Notes under the pieces: generated by a model
Told to the model about the DNA's origin: nothing
The model's input: only the letters and a program-made list of their open reading frames with translations
Database searches by the model: none
Assembly (NCBI GenBank): GCA_963662175.1
Contig: OY759215.1
Coordinates: forward strand, 21,689,079-21,753,078
Length of the DNA: 64,000 nt
DNA from: Aradus depressus
Lineage: Eukaryota > Arthropoda > Insecta > Hemiptera > Aradidae
Direction of reading: 5' to 3'
Position numbers and translations under genes: made by a program
Part shown: positions 46,205 to 58,814 of the stretch, piece after piece
How the letters are laid out: each line of letters begins with the position of its first letter
Numbering within the stretch: position 1 is the first letter of the stretch

Positions 46205-47262
46205 TCATAATTGGTAGTATTTGTAATAATTGTAATTACAAAAGTCTCTCATAAGTATAATTGTAAATGAAGTTTAGTCACGTCCCCAATATTCGGACGG
46301 ATCGAATTAGCAAAAGCTTTCCAATATTTTTTTCTATTAAAAAATAGTGAGCGTTGCTTATATATTTTTTATGCACTTATAGATTTCCTAAGGTCCCCTT
46401 AGATTAATCTGAATAAAAGATTTATACATAAATAGGCTAAACTGTTTTGACCCAGGAAAATGTTTCCTGCAGAAATAAGCCTCGTTTGTTAAGCAATGCT
46501 GTATAACTTACTTGGCTTGAGTGCTGTTTTTGTAGCAAATTTTATTCGTATATTTTATTTCTGCAACGTAGGCCTAAAACAGGTTGTTTTAGTCATTCAT
46601 GGCTTGTATTAAGTAATATTGCAGCCTTAATTTCTTTTTTATTGAATGTTTTGGGGTGTATACGACTATAAAAATGAAGATACATTACTCCTTTATTGAA
46701 TCTAATCTACTTCAGCACTAATAATTGTTCTAACCAGTCTAAAACTACTTCAACCATCTTTGGAAGGTTCACATATTGCAATGTTACCAACCTCCCGAAT
46801 TAAACAATTATATAAGAAATATTTTTCCATTCATACTTTAATATTTAAGTTCTTACTTTTGAAGTACCTAAATAATTTTTAATGTAAACTTTTTTTTTTA
46901 AATTCATAACACAACTTTAAATCTGATATTCCTGTAAGGAATGTTGTAAGGTTTCCGAACATTTCTACCATTGTGAAGGGGAGAACAGTCTGGTGTTGAT
47001 GTTCATGCACTGGTGACATTTGATATTTTTGAAAATGCTCCCAATTTTACATGAATTTATGACCTTTGCGCTTTCTGACTGCTACAAGAATATCGAGTCA
47101 GCTGCCAAAATAAACCCTAGTTAGCATATTCCTTAACGGTAATTTATTATAAATCTTCGATGAAATTTGTATTCGTTTCTCTTAAACTGGGGACGTGACC
47201 CTATTTTAGTTTTGAATCTTGATAATGTATTTTTCAATCTTTTTAATGTTTTTTAATCTTAA

Positions 47263-47272
47263 AATAAATAAA
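47263..47272 (+). terminator. Candidate distal poly(A) signals (two overlapping AATAAA)
   Basis: Two overlapping AATAAA hexamers 1.35 kb after the stop. The intervening 46.2-47.2 kb is AT-rich, shows no repeat found elsewhere in the window apart from a pair of 12-base inverted repeats, and could be a long 3' UTR. Confidence 0.3.
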
Positions 47273-47734
47273 TTGTAATTACAATGTTCATAATTATTAT
47301 GTATTGATGAATACATCATTAAGTGAGAAATGTGTATGTATATTTTAATAGTACCTGGGTAATTTATTTATTTCAAATTACAGATAATTTTTTTTTTCTG
47401 CTTTTCTATGTTTTAAGAATATAGCAATACATAATTCCTTCAATTTTGGTTATATGATTTTATTGATTGTTCAGTAATTTAAATCTCCACGTAGTATATA
47501 TTGATTGGTCTAAAATATATGACTATTTGATTCGAAAACTGTAATAGTGAATGAGAAATAAACTCTCATAACTATGGAGGAATTTTGAATGTCATCTTTG
47601 ATTGATTTTTTTTTCTGTCTGCATCTTGTGTTTGCTCGGGAGAGCTGGTACCGTTTATTTGCATTTTGCCGTTTAGTTAACTTATAGTAGACCTTAACAG
47701 ATTGAAATAACCTCAATAAAAATTTTTTTACGTC

Positions 47735-48370
47735 AAAAAGTCGTCTGTGAATCACCGGCTATGTATGTACTTCCCCGGAATTAATAAATAACGTGTTCGC
47801 TCTCCCTCCGAACCCAATCAACTTTTAGGCTAATACTCAATATTTGACTTACTTTTGAATCCTCATGTCAAGATTTGTGTCGATATATTCATTACATCGG
47901 CAGATATTAGGATATTTGAGTCAAGCCCCCCTTCTCTGATCCTCCATTTCCTTCGATTTCGCGGGATAGGTGCCATCCTTATGGGGTTTTGAATTTAAAT
48001 AAAAAATTTCATATCGATACATTCATCACATCGGGTGTTATTGGGATTTTGTTTGTTGAACCCCCGTATGATCGCCCTCCCCATCGGCTGATTCCACGGA
48101 AAATTAATAGGTATCGTCCTTATAGGGCTTTGAATACACTTATGAAGTTTCATGTTAATACAGTCATTAATCTTTTAATACACTTATGAAGTTTCATGTT
48201 AATACAGTCATTAGACACAAATATAAAATTTCATGTCGTTACATTTATTCTATCTGGAGTAATTTTTTATTTCATTTCTGGAATCGGGAGTTCAGAAAAT
48301 ATGAAATTCAGTTCGCATCGAATTGTTGACCGATTACATAACTTCCCCTATACTTCGTATAGCTGTAGAA
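47735..48370. repeat. Dispersed repeat family B, near-complete copy
   Basis: Runs from the GTGAATCACCGGCTATGTA boundary to ACCGATTACATAACTTCCCC and TATACTTCGTATAGCTG at the other end, so both family ends are present. A 41-base piece (CACTTATGAAGTTTCATG...) is duplicated in tandem at 48137-48215. Confidence 0.68.
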
Positions 48371-49490
48371 GTCATAATGATATTCATTTGACCTAAATTG
48401 AAAGGCGCCATTCATATCTGGTGTTGTGTTGTTTACAAATCTGAAAAGTAAACTTCACTGTTCAACAACAACAACAAAAAATGTGGCTGCATGAATTTTT
48501 AATGAATGTAAACTGTTAATTTATCTTCATATATTAACAATCGGCTTCACAACTTTAACATTAACCGAAATGACAATATTAAATATTTATAATTTATAGC
48601 AAAAATAATCAATACAATTTATTTTTCTCTATACAGAAGACAAACCAGAACAAATCTATAAGAACTTCTTATATGAACTTTTTATCGTCAAGAAAAACAT
48701 TTTTTCTTTGGTTTGACTATTTTTTAGTCTATAATATCAGAATTAAAAAATCAAGTCTTCAAGAGAGCTCTCAAATTTAAATCCATAAATTGAGGACTTA
48801 TCCTTCACTAATACAGTTTTCAGATTAAATATGTGTTGCATATTTTCCAGTCAATCCTACTTCACATGTAACATAGTTTATTTTTTAAATACTTTACGAC
48901 TTTTCTATTCTTATGTTGTTTAAAATTGATATTGGAACCTAAAATATATAGGTAGTTTGTTTAAAATATATATGTGTGTATATATCTATGGAAAACATGA
49001 GTGTTACATATTTTGACTTCATATTATTATTTTTTCTTGTACATATTATGTTTACTGTATTTATTAAATTAAGAAAATACAGTTTTAACAGTTGTTTATT
49101 TAAATTTTTATCCTGTCCTATCAATGATCCTTTTATATTAATCTATTGGAAGATCACAAACATATCCTAATGTCTAACATATCCGTTGAACACCCCTATA
49201 ACGACTAATATTACAATCTAACTCCTATAATGTACGCTTTGCTCTGTGCTTTACACATTTTTATTAATTCGTTTTTAACGTGTTGTGTCTGTCGTAGCAG
49301 ACTAAGTGAAGCTAAAAATTATTTAAATAAAATTTGTCAGAGATATTTTACGTACAATTTTCAAATTGTGGTTAGGTAATTTAGTGTGACCTTATACTAA
49401 AAAGTATGCTCCTAAAGCTTCAATGGAGAAAACAATATTTTGTGTAGTACAAATCATGATAAATGCTACAATATTTTGCAATGTACTAAC
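48370..49490. other. No gene or recognised repeat seen
   Basis: AT-rich DNA. The short frames here are rich in Phe, Ile, Tyr and Lys, as expected from base composition alone. Confidence 0.5.
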
Positions 49491-49496
49491 AAAATA

Positions 49497-49874
49497 CAGA
49501 AGAGCATCGATTATCCGAATGCCGATCAGCCGAAACATCGGTTAACCGAAAAGGTTCCAGTCGGCAAATTCAAATTTGCGCGCTATGTAGTTCCGCTAGC
49601 GGTCGCTAATGCTATGGCTGCAGCGCTTTTCCCCTCCCTGCTAACCGGCCTACTCGCATCGCAATGGCGCATAAACGACTTCTTTTCCTTAAGTGTAGTC
49701 CAACTTTATGTTAGGTATATATTAGTAAGACGTATGATACAAAATATATACATTAATATCACTGTTTCTTTGTTTCATATTGCTCCTACGACACTGAAAC
49801 AATTTTTTTCGTATATGATCAGTTATCCGAACACCCCCAGTCTCCGATTGTTTCGGATATTCGATGCTCTACTG
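49497..49874. mobile_element. pogo/Tigger-like MITE with TA duplication
   Basis: A 378-base element. Left end CAGAAGAGCATCGATTATCC; right end in reverse CAGTAGAGCATCGAATATCC; both extend into further ATCCGAA blocks. TA lies on both outer sides (49495-49496 and 49875-49876). The 145-residue frame overlapping it is made of the element's own repeats and is not a gene. Confidence 0.88.
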
Positions 49875-50214
49875 TAATGCAAAATCATCTCAACCACAAC
49901 GCCAATAACCGGACTCTTGGGAGATCTAAATGAAATAACAATCTTGAAACATGGAGTGGTTGATGTCGGTAAGTGCATTTAGTTTGATGATCTAAAAATA
50001 ATGTTTAAAAAATAACTGCATAACTAGAAAATCATAAAAAGAAAGCAATTTAAAAATAAGGAGAAAGCAGAAGACAACATCCATTTCCTAACAATAAGCC
50101 TCATAGACCATTCTGGTTTCATTTTGAATTTTGTATACACCAAAAATGGTAATTTTATGCACATTGGCTCAATTTACAAAACGTAACTGGCAAAATAATG
50201 AAGAAAACAACAAA

Positions 50215-50760
50215 ATATAAAAGTTGTCAATGAATCATCGGCTATGTACTTCCCCAGTCCGAATTATTTGTGATCGATCAAATTTTCACTTTCCTTTAAG
50301 CCGTTTTCTTCTCTTCGACCACCAATCCCGCTGAAAATCGATAGGTGTTCGTCCTCGGGGTTCTGGATCCTCATATAAAATTCGTGTCGATACATTCATT
50401 ACATCGACAATTATCAAGTTTTTTTTATTTATTTAAGCTCCCTCAAATTCCCCATTTTTTTTGTTTTTCGCCGATTTGACTGAAAATCAATGAGTGTCAT
50501 CCTATGGAGTTCGGATTCACATATATGCAGAAATTTAGTTTATACATAATTGTATATATACAAATTTCGTGTCAATGTATGGAAGTTCAGAGACACAATT
50601 ACTTCTCTAGCTACCCGAAGAATCGTTTCCACCGAAAATTCAGGTACCTATTGCGAAACATTAACAATAAATTCCATGTGTGCTTATGATCAAGATAACT
50701 CTCGAAAGAATGAATATATATATGAAATCCCCATACTATATATAGCTGAGAAAGTATAAT
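50215..50760. repeat. Dispersed repeat family B, copy
   Basis: From the CAATGAATCATCGGCTATG boundary, through ATAGGTGTTCGTCCTCGG and GATACATTCATTACATCGAC, to a degraded end near TATATATAGCTGAGAAAGT. Confidence 0.6.
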
Positions 50761-52050
50761 GAAAGAGCAACAAATATTTCTTACAGCAAATGGTAAACGT
50801 ATCTACTTTTAAAGTTTCCAGTTCGATTTCAAAATAATATGTAAACAGCTGGGCAGAATTTAAAAATGGCGAAGGCAAAAAACATAATCAGATTATCATG
50901 TAACTCTTTTCAATTAGGATCTTTTTCGTTTTTGGAAGTTCTTTATAATGATGTTATGAAGAAAAATAAAGGGTGAAGTGATCCATCAAATATACCTTTA
51001 TAGTGTACAGAAAACATACATAGTTTGAATTGTAAGCATTTAACGGTTAACCATTGGGTGTAGAAGAGTGTAAATCAAGCGCCTTGTGCAAATATCTAGG
51101 GCGCCTCCGAATTTGTTGTTCAGAGTATTCATAATTACTCTTGATTATTGAAAACTTTCAAATATATAGGGGTTGAAAAGCTACCTCTTCTCCAATACAT
51201 TCTTGATCTTTAAAATGAGTTTATTTTCATAATTAAAACACTCCCTATTTGATAGAATAACTTCTGCGTTTTAACATTCTATTATGATTATGCAATTCAT
51301 TTAAAACTCCTTCAATAGTTAAGCTATGCTACAACTGTCTATAAATAAGAAACTCAGTAAGTTATGCTCACATAAATGTATGAAAAACCTTCCAATCTGA
51401 TGGACTTACCTCAACTTGGAGATGATCATTATGGTAGTTATCAGAAGACGAATACGTTGGTACAACTATTTGGCAGTAAGGAAACTTAATATCAGACAGA
51501 TACACACCAAGATAGAAACATTAACTACTAAACTGCATCCATCACTACAATAGGCTCACCATTTCGAAATTCAGTATCTACTAGAAAAATAAAAAAAAGT
51601 TCTCTTTTGGGTTGTGTAAGGAGATTCTGAATTTATAATAATATATATTTTCCACAGTTTTATTCTTCTTCCAATTTATTTGTTGGTCTTTACAACAGCA
51701 AATAATATACGTTTCAAGAACAACTCCCATAATCATTATATACAATTATAATTTATTTACTGATCTTTATTGTAAACAATGTGTCCCTTATATTGTTCAT
51801 AATCTTCTTTATTGATCATAATATTCTTAACACACTTAATACAGAACACATTCTACGAATCTGCAACACATTCTAAGGGTTTCAACACAGAGGACGAACG
51901 TAAAATATGATCTGTTTAAAGAATATGTATAATCAGCGAATAAATTGAAGATACTAATGAAGAGAGTTCTTCCCGAAACATCTATTTGCTGGGTTGTAAA
52001 GACAAACAAATTAATTGACAGAAGAATAAAGCTGTGGCAAATATATATTA
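50760..52050. other. No gene seen
   Basis: AT-rich. A pair of words (AACTACTAAACTGCATCCATC with ACTACAATAGGC, near 51523-51551) recurs in diverged form twice at 60.95-61.11 kb, on the other side of the Helitron block. Confidence 0.45.
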
Positions 52051-53242
52051 CTAGCAGTAATACCCGGCGTTGCCCGGGGAACTTTGAATTTTCTCTCAAT
52101 ATCTCCTATAAGTCTATTCAATCCTTCGACACCACATTCATGATGTTATAATTTTCGATTATTCATACGGAATAAGGCTTATAGTCCTTCAACTATAGTA
52201 ACGCTAGTAAGTTTTTAAGACCCCTGGGCACCACAGATAGTATGCGCCTTTCAACGGCGGAAACCCCAGCTAGTGAATACTTGGCATCGCTGGGCACCAC
52301 AGCTAGTAAGAAGTTAGGAACGCTGGGCATTACAGCTAGTATGTGCCTTGCGAGGGCGGACCCCACATCTAGTACGTAGTTAGGAACGCTGGGCACCACA
52401 GCTAGTATGTGCCTTGCGACGGCGAACCCCACATTTAGTACGTAGTTAGGAACGCTAGGCACCACGGCTAGTATGTTCCTTGCGACGGCGGACCCTACAG
52501 CTATTACGTAGTTAGGAACGCTGGGCACCACAGCTAGTAAGTGTCTTGTAACGGCGGACCCCACAGCTAGTGTTAGGAACGCTGGGCATCTCAGTTAGTA
52601 TGTGCCTTGAGACGACGGACCCCACAGCTAGTACGATATTAGGAACGCTGGGCACCACAGCTAGTAAATGCCTTGCAACAGCGGACCCCACAGCGAATAC
52701 ATAGTTACTACTACATGTGAAATTCATGACAATCCGATTACCCTTTAATCAGTCAGCATTTTTTTATGCTTTGCCCCCCCCCCCCCCCCCCCTGTTCAAT
52801 TTTTGAAGATGTCACATAGTGTATTTTTCTATTTGGCCATCAACAATACTACATAAGAAATTCCATGACAATCCGATCATCCGTAAATGATCTATCACTA
52901 TCTTCAAATTTACGCCTACCCCACAACCCCCCTCCCGTTCAAAACTTTGGGACGCCACACACCTTTTTTTCCTTTTTGGCTTTTAAAAATACTACATGTG
53001 AAATTTCATGACAATTCGACCATTAGTTAATGAGTTAGCACTATTTATATACTTAGGCCCCCCTTACAACCCCCCCTCCCGATCAAAATTTTGGGACGCG
53101 ACATAGCCTATTATTCAATCGGGCTCAAAAGAATGCTACATGTGAAGTTTCATAAAAATCCGTCCAGCCGTATGAGCGTGATGCTGGAACAAACATACAA
53201 ACACACAAACCCACAAAACCCCGTTTCAGCCATTAATATAGA
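52051..53242 (-). mobile_element. Non-autonomous Helitron A, full length
   Basis: On the minus strand it starts TCTATATTAATGGC at 53242 and ends CTAG at 52051-52054, followed by T. Eight bases before CTAG is a GC-rich hairpin, CCCGG and CCGGG around GCAACG, the textbook Helitron 3' structure. The 5' half holds the 145-base C-rich units, the 3' half 66-base minisatellite units. The base before TC is G rather than the usual A, so that edge may be mutated. Confidence 0.85.
52195..52700. repeat. 66-base minisatellite inside Helitron A
   Basis: About seven units. Each 66-base unit is two diverged 33-base halves, both starting CTAGTA and ending in ACC..ACA. As 66 is divisible by three, long frames stay open in both strands without selection. 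Confidence 0.85.
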
Positions 53243-53244
53243 CT

Positions 53245-56200
53245 TAAAAGTTCCGCTCAACATAGGGTACGTGACATCACCCAACACTCCTGCCAACTTC
53301 CTACTACCATCTCCAAAGCCCACTTATATTCCACATTTCTTCCCTGATAATTTTAGTTGGAACCAAACGGTAACTTATTTTATCATACTTATGGAGTCTA
53401 TCGAGCTCAGGATCGCCAATTAAAAATCTAGCCAAGGTACCTAGGTCAGATGTTTTAATCGGGAAGATAAAAATAAATTTGAGCACGTCGTCCTTCGGAT
53501 TAGACTTTAGGCTATGATCGAGGGCCTTTTTGTATGTCAGGTGCTCGATAATGAGTCCTATGTTATGTAACTAAACCTAGGTAGCTAAAATTTCACTTAG
53601 GTTCAAAAAACCTTGAGCACGTCGTCCTTCGGATAGGACTTTCCCAATATATCTAAATCTGTGTATCAGTTTTAACAAATATTAAATCTATAAACCGTTA
53701 AAAAGCAGGAAGTTTGAAGAATGGTATTTATCCCGACTTTTTTCGAAAAACATTTTTATTTCAATTTTTGTGTAGGATTCAGATATCCCGGTTGTTCATC
53801 AGTTTTAACAAATATTAAATCTAAAAACCGTTTAAAAGCGAGAAATTTGAAGAATGGAGTTTACCGAGCTCAGGATCGCCATTTAGAAATCTAGCCAAGG
53901 CACTTAGGTCAGATGTTTTAATCGAGAAGATAAAAATAAATTTGAGCACGTCGTCCTTCGGATTGGACTTCAAGCTATGATCGAGGACCTTTTCGTATGT
54001 CAGGTACTCGATAATGAGTCGTATGTTATGTATCTAAACCTGGGTAGCTGAAATTTCATTTAGGTTCAAAAAACCTTGAGCACGTCGTCCTTCGGATGGG
54101 ACTTTCCCGATACATCTGCATCTTTCTTTGGTTGACCATCTTCGTTTCTGGATGCTGCCTATCTACCAACATAGCTGTATTAATTTGTTTTTCAGAAAAT
54201 ATGTCAAAACGGTAACTCAAAGCCCACTTATATTCCACATTTCTTTCTTGATAATTTTAGTTCTAACCAAACGGTAACTTATTTTATCATACATATGGAG
54301 TCTATCGAGCTCAGGATCACCACTTAGAAATCTAGCCAAGGCACTTAGGTCAGATATTTTAATCGGGAAGATAAAAATAAATTTGAGCACGTCGTCCTTC
54401 GCATTGGACTATAGGCTATGATCGAGGGCCTTTTTGTATGTCAGGTGCTCGATAATGAGTCGTACGTTATGTAACTAATCCTAGGTAGCTAAAATTTCAC
54501 TTAGGTTCAAAAAACCTTGAGCACGTCATCCTTCGGATGGGACTTTCCCGATATATCTGAATCTGTCTATCAGTTTTAACAAATATTAAAACTAAAAACC
54601 GTTTAAAAGTGAGAAATTTGAAGAATGGAGTCTACCGAGCTCAGGATCGCCATTTAGAAATCTAGCCAAGTCACTTAGGTCAGATGTTTTAATCGGTAAG
54701 ATAAAAATAAATTTGAGCACGTCGTCTTTCGGATTGGACTTCAAGCTATGATCGAGGGCCTTTTCGTATGTCAGGTACTCGATAATGAGTCGTATGTTAT
54801 GTATCTAAACCTGGGTATTTGAAATTTCATTTACGTTAAAAATAATTTGAGCACGTCGACCTTCAGATGGGACTTTCCCGATATATCTGAATCCGTCTAT
54901 CAGTTTTAACAAATATTAAATCTATAAACCGTTAAACAGCAGGAAATATGAAGAATGGTATTTAGCCCGACTTTTTTCGAAAAACATTTGTATTTCAATT
55001 TTTGTGTAGGATTCAGATATCCCGGTTGTTCATCAGTTTTAACAAATATTAAATCTAAAAACCGTTTAAAAGCGAGAAATTTGAAGAATGGAGTTTACCG
55101 AGCTCAGGATCGCCATTTAGAAATCTAGCCAAGTCACTTAGGTCAGATGTTTTAATCGGTAAGATAAAAATAAATTTGAGCACTTCGTCCTTCGGATTGG
55201 ACTTTAAGCTATGATCGAGGGCCTTTTTGTATGTCAGGTACTGGATAATGAGCCGTATGTTATGTATCTAAACCTGGGTATTTGAAATTTCATTTACGTT
55301 AAAAATAATTTGAGCACGTCGTCCTTCGGATGGGACTTTCCCGATACATCTGAATCTTTCTTTGGTTGACCATCTTCGTTTCTGGATGCTGCCTATCTAC
55401 CAACATAGCTGTATTAATTTGTTTTTCAGAAAATATGTCAAAACGGTAACTCAAAGCCCACTTATATTCCTTGATAATTTTAGTTGGAACCAAACGGTAA
55501 CTTATTTTATCATACATATGGAGTCTATCGAGCTCAGGATCACCACTTAGAAATCTAGCCAAGGCACTTAGGTCAGCTTTTTTAATCGAGAAGATAAAAA
55601 TAAATATGAGAGCGTCGTCCTTCGGATTAGACTTCAAGCTATGATCGAGGGCCTTTTTGTATGTCAGGTACTGGATAATGAGTCGTATGTTATGTGTCTA
55701 AACCTTGGTAGCTGAGATTTCACTTAGGTTAAAAAAACCTTGAGCACGTCGACCTTCAGATGGGACTTTCCCGATATATCTGAATCTGTCTATCAGTTTT
55801 AACAAATATTAAATCTATAAACCGTTAAACAGCAGGAAATATGAAGAATGGTATTTAGCCCGACTTTTTTCGAAAAACATTTTTATTTCAATTTTTGTGT
55901 AGGATTCAGATATCCCGGTTGTTCGTCAGTTTTAACAAATATTAAATCTAAAAACCGTTTAAAAGCGAGAAATTTGAAGAATGGAGTTTACCGAGCTCAG
56001 GATCGCCATTTAGAAATCTAGCCAAGGCACGTAGGTCAGATGTTTTAATCGGGAAGATAAAAATAAATTTGAGCACGTCGTCCTTCGGATTAGACTTCAA
56101 GCTATGATCGAGGGTCTTTTTGTATGTCAGGTACTGGATAATGAGTCGTATGTTATGTGTCTAAACCTGGGTAGCTGAGATTTCACTTAGGTTAAGAAAA

Positions 56201-56697
56201 ACCTTGAGCACGTCGACCTTCAGATGGGTCTTTCCCGATATATCTGAATCTGTCTATCAGTTTTAACAAATATTAAATCTAAAAACCGTTTAAAAGCGAG
56301 AAATTTGAAGAATGGAGTTTACCGACCTCAGGATCGCCATTTAGAAATCTAGCCAAGGCACGTAGGTCAGATGTTTTAATCGGGAAGATAAAAATAAATT
56401 TGAGCACGTCGTCCTTCGGATTGAACTTCAAGCTATGATCGAGGATCTTTTCGTATGTCAGGTACTCGATAATGAGTCGTATGTTATGTATCTAAACCTG
56501 GGTAGCTGAAATTTCATTTAGGTTCAAAAAACCTTGAGCACGTCGTCCTTCGGATGGGACTTTCCCGATACATCTGCATCTTTCTTTGGTTGACCATCTT
56601 CGTTTCTGGATGCTGCCTATCTACCAACATAGCTGTATTAATTTGTTTTTCAGAAAATATGTCAAAACGGTACCTCAAAGCCCACTTATATTCCACA
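53245..56697. repeat. Satellite-like array related to the SINE-A body
   Basis: Eight irregular units of about 330-470 bases. Each has GAGCTCAGGATCGCC, GAAGATAAAAATAAATTTGA, GCACGTCGTCCTTCGGATT, GCTATGATCGAGG and TATGTCAGGTACTCGATAAT. These align in order with the SINE-A body (GCACGCCGTCCTTCGGATGG, GCGATGGTCCCGAG, GATGTCAGGTACTCGTTAAA). A second short copy of the CGTCCTTCGGATGGGACTTT segment occurs in each unit. The array lies exactly between Helitrons A and B. Confidence 0.75.
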
Positions 56698-56834
56698 CTA
56701 GCAGTAATACCCGGCGTTGCCAGGGGAACTTTGACTTTACTCCCAATATCTCCTATAAGTCTATTCAATTTTTCCACAATACATTCGTGATGTTATAATT
56801 TTCAATTACTCATACGGAATAAGGCTTATAGTCC

Positions 56835-57890
56835 TTCAGCTATAGTAACGCTAGTAAGTTTTTAGGACCCTTGGGCACCACAGCTAGTATGCGCCTTTCA
56901 ACGGCGGAAACCGCAGCTAGTGAATACTTAGCATCGCTGGACATCCTAGCCAGTGCGTACTTAAGAACGTTTGTGACCACAGCTAGTAAGTGCCTTGCAT
57001 CAGCGGACCCCACAGCTAGTACGTAGTTAGAACCACTGGGCATCACATCTAGTATGTGTTTTGCAACGGCGGACCCCACAGCTAGTACGTAGTTAGAAAC
57101 GCGGGGCATCACAGCTAGTAAGTGCCTTGCAACAGCGGACCCCTCAGCTAGTACGAAGTTAGGAACCCTGGGCACCACATCTAGTATGTGACTTGCAACA
57201 GCGGACCCCACAGCTAGTACGAAGTTAGGAACGCTGAGAACCACATCTAGTTTGTGCCTTGCAACAGCGGACACCACAGCTAGTACGAAGTTAGGAACCC
57301 TGGGCACCACATCTAGTATGTGCCTTGCAACAGCCGACCCCACAGCTAGTACGAAGTTCGGAACGCTGGGCAACACAGCTAGTAAGTGTTTTGTAACAGC
57401 GGACCCCACAGCTAGTACGAAGTTCGGAACGCTGGGCAACACAGCTAGTAAGTGTTTTGTAACAGCGGACACCACAGCTAGTACGAAGTTAGGAACCCTG
57501 GGCACCACATCTAGTATGTGCCTTGCAACAGCGGACCCCACAGCTAGTACGAAGTTAGGAACGCTGAGCACCACATCTAGTTTGTGCCTTGCAACAGCGG
57601 ACACCACAGCTAGTACGAAGTTAGGAACCCTGGGCACCCCATCTAGTATGTGCCTTGCAACAGCGGACACCACAGCTAGTACGAAGTTAGGAACCCTGGG
57701 CACCACATCTAGTATGTGCCTTGCAACAGCGGACCCCACAGCTAGTACGAAGTTCGGAACGCTGGGCAACACAGCTACTAAGTGTTTTGTAACAGCGGAC
57801 CCCATAGATACTACATAGTTAGGAACACTGGGCATCACAGCTAGTAAATGTCTTGCAACAGTGAACCCCACAGCGAATACATAGTTACTA
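56835..57890. repeat. 66-base minisatellite, first block in Helitron B
   Basis: About 16 units of the dimeric 33+33-base type. The minus-strand 356-residue frame (22-residue period, VxNFVLAVGSAVARHILDVV-like) and the plus-strand 188-residue frame are both products of the period being a multiple of three. Confidence 0.9.
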
Positions 57891-58111
57891 CTACTACATG
57901 TGAAATTCATGACAATCCGATTGCCCTTTAATCATTCAGCATTATTTTTATGCTTAGCCCCCCCGCCCCCTTTTCAAATTTTTAAGATGTCACATAGTGT
58001 ATTTTTCTATTTGGCCAATATCTCCTATAAGTCTATTCAATTTTTCGACAGTACATTCGTGATGTTATAATTTTCAATTACTCATACGGAATAAGGCTTA
58101 TAGTCCTTCAG

Positions 58112-58805
58112 CTATAGTAACTCTAGTAAGTTTTTAGGACCCTTGGGCACCACAGCTAGTATGCGCCTTTCAACGGCGGAAACCGCAGCTAGTGAATACT
58201 TAGCATCGCTGGACATCCTAGCCAGTGCGTACTTAAGAACGTTTGTGACCACAGCTAGTAAGTGCCTTGCATCAGCGGACCCCACAGCTAGTACGTAGTT
58301 AGAACCACTGGGCATCACATCTAGTATGTGTTTTGCAACGGCGGACCCCACAGCTAGTACGTAGTTAGAAACGCGGGGCATCACGGCTAGTAAGTGCCTT
58401 GCAACAGCGGACCCCTCAGCTAGTACGAAAATAGGAACGCTGAGCACCATAGCTAGTATGTGCCTTGCAACAGCGGACCCCACAGCTAGTACGAAGTTAG
58501 GAACGCTGAGCACCACATCTAGTATGTGCCTTGCAACAGCGGACACCACAGCTAGTACGAAGTTAGGAACCCTGGGCACCACATCTAGTATGTGCCTTGC
58601 AACAGCGGACCCCACAGCTAGTACGAAGTTAGGAACGCTGAGCACCACATCTAGTTTGTGCCTTGCAACAGCGGACACCACAGCTAGTACGAAGTTAGGA
58701 ACCCTGGGCACCACATTAGTATGTGCCTTGCAACAGCCGACCCCACAGCTAGTACGAAGTTCGGAACGCTGGGCAACACAGCTAGTAAGTGTTTTGTAAC
58801 AGCTT
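58112..58805. repeat. 66-base minisatellite, duplicated block in Helitron B
   Basis: A partial duplicate of 56835-57890, nearly identical over the first 300 bases. It stops abruptly near 58803, where the sequence jumps to the TTAATCATTCAGCATTATTT segment found at 57930. Confidence 0.9.
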
Positions 58806-58814
58806 AATCATTCA

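Larger units (their letters stand above)
45912..47730 (+). other. 3' UTR and downstream flank of the Frizzled gene
   Basis: Non-coding, strongly AT-rich. It holds the poly(A) signals noted above and a 12-base inverted pair GTCACGTCCCCA (46277-46288) and TGGGGACGTGAC (47188-47199), which may mark a short DNA transposon. Confidence 0.6.

Noticed and set aside
49440..49877. 145-residue plus-strand frame
   Set aside because: It coincides with the pogo/Tigger-like MITE; its end is translated terminal repeat.
56840..57910. Long minus-strand frame of 356 residues and the overlapping plus-strand frame of 188 residues, both with a 22-residue period
   Set aside because: The underlying 66-base tandem repeat has a length divisible by three, so both strands stay open automatically. 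The two frames overlap on opposite strands and have no start context, partner exons or known domain.
58112..58714. 200-residue minus-strand frame
   Set aside because: Duplicate of the same 66-base minisatellite; repeat artefact.
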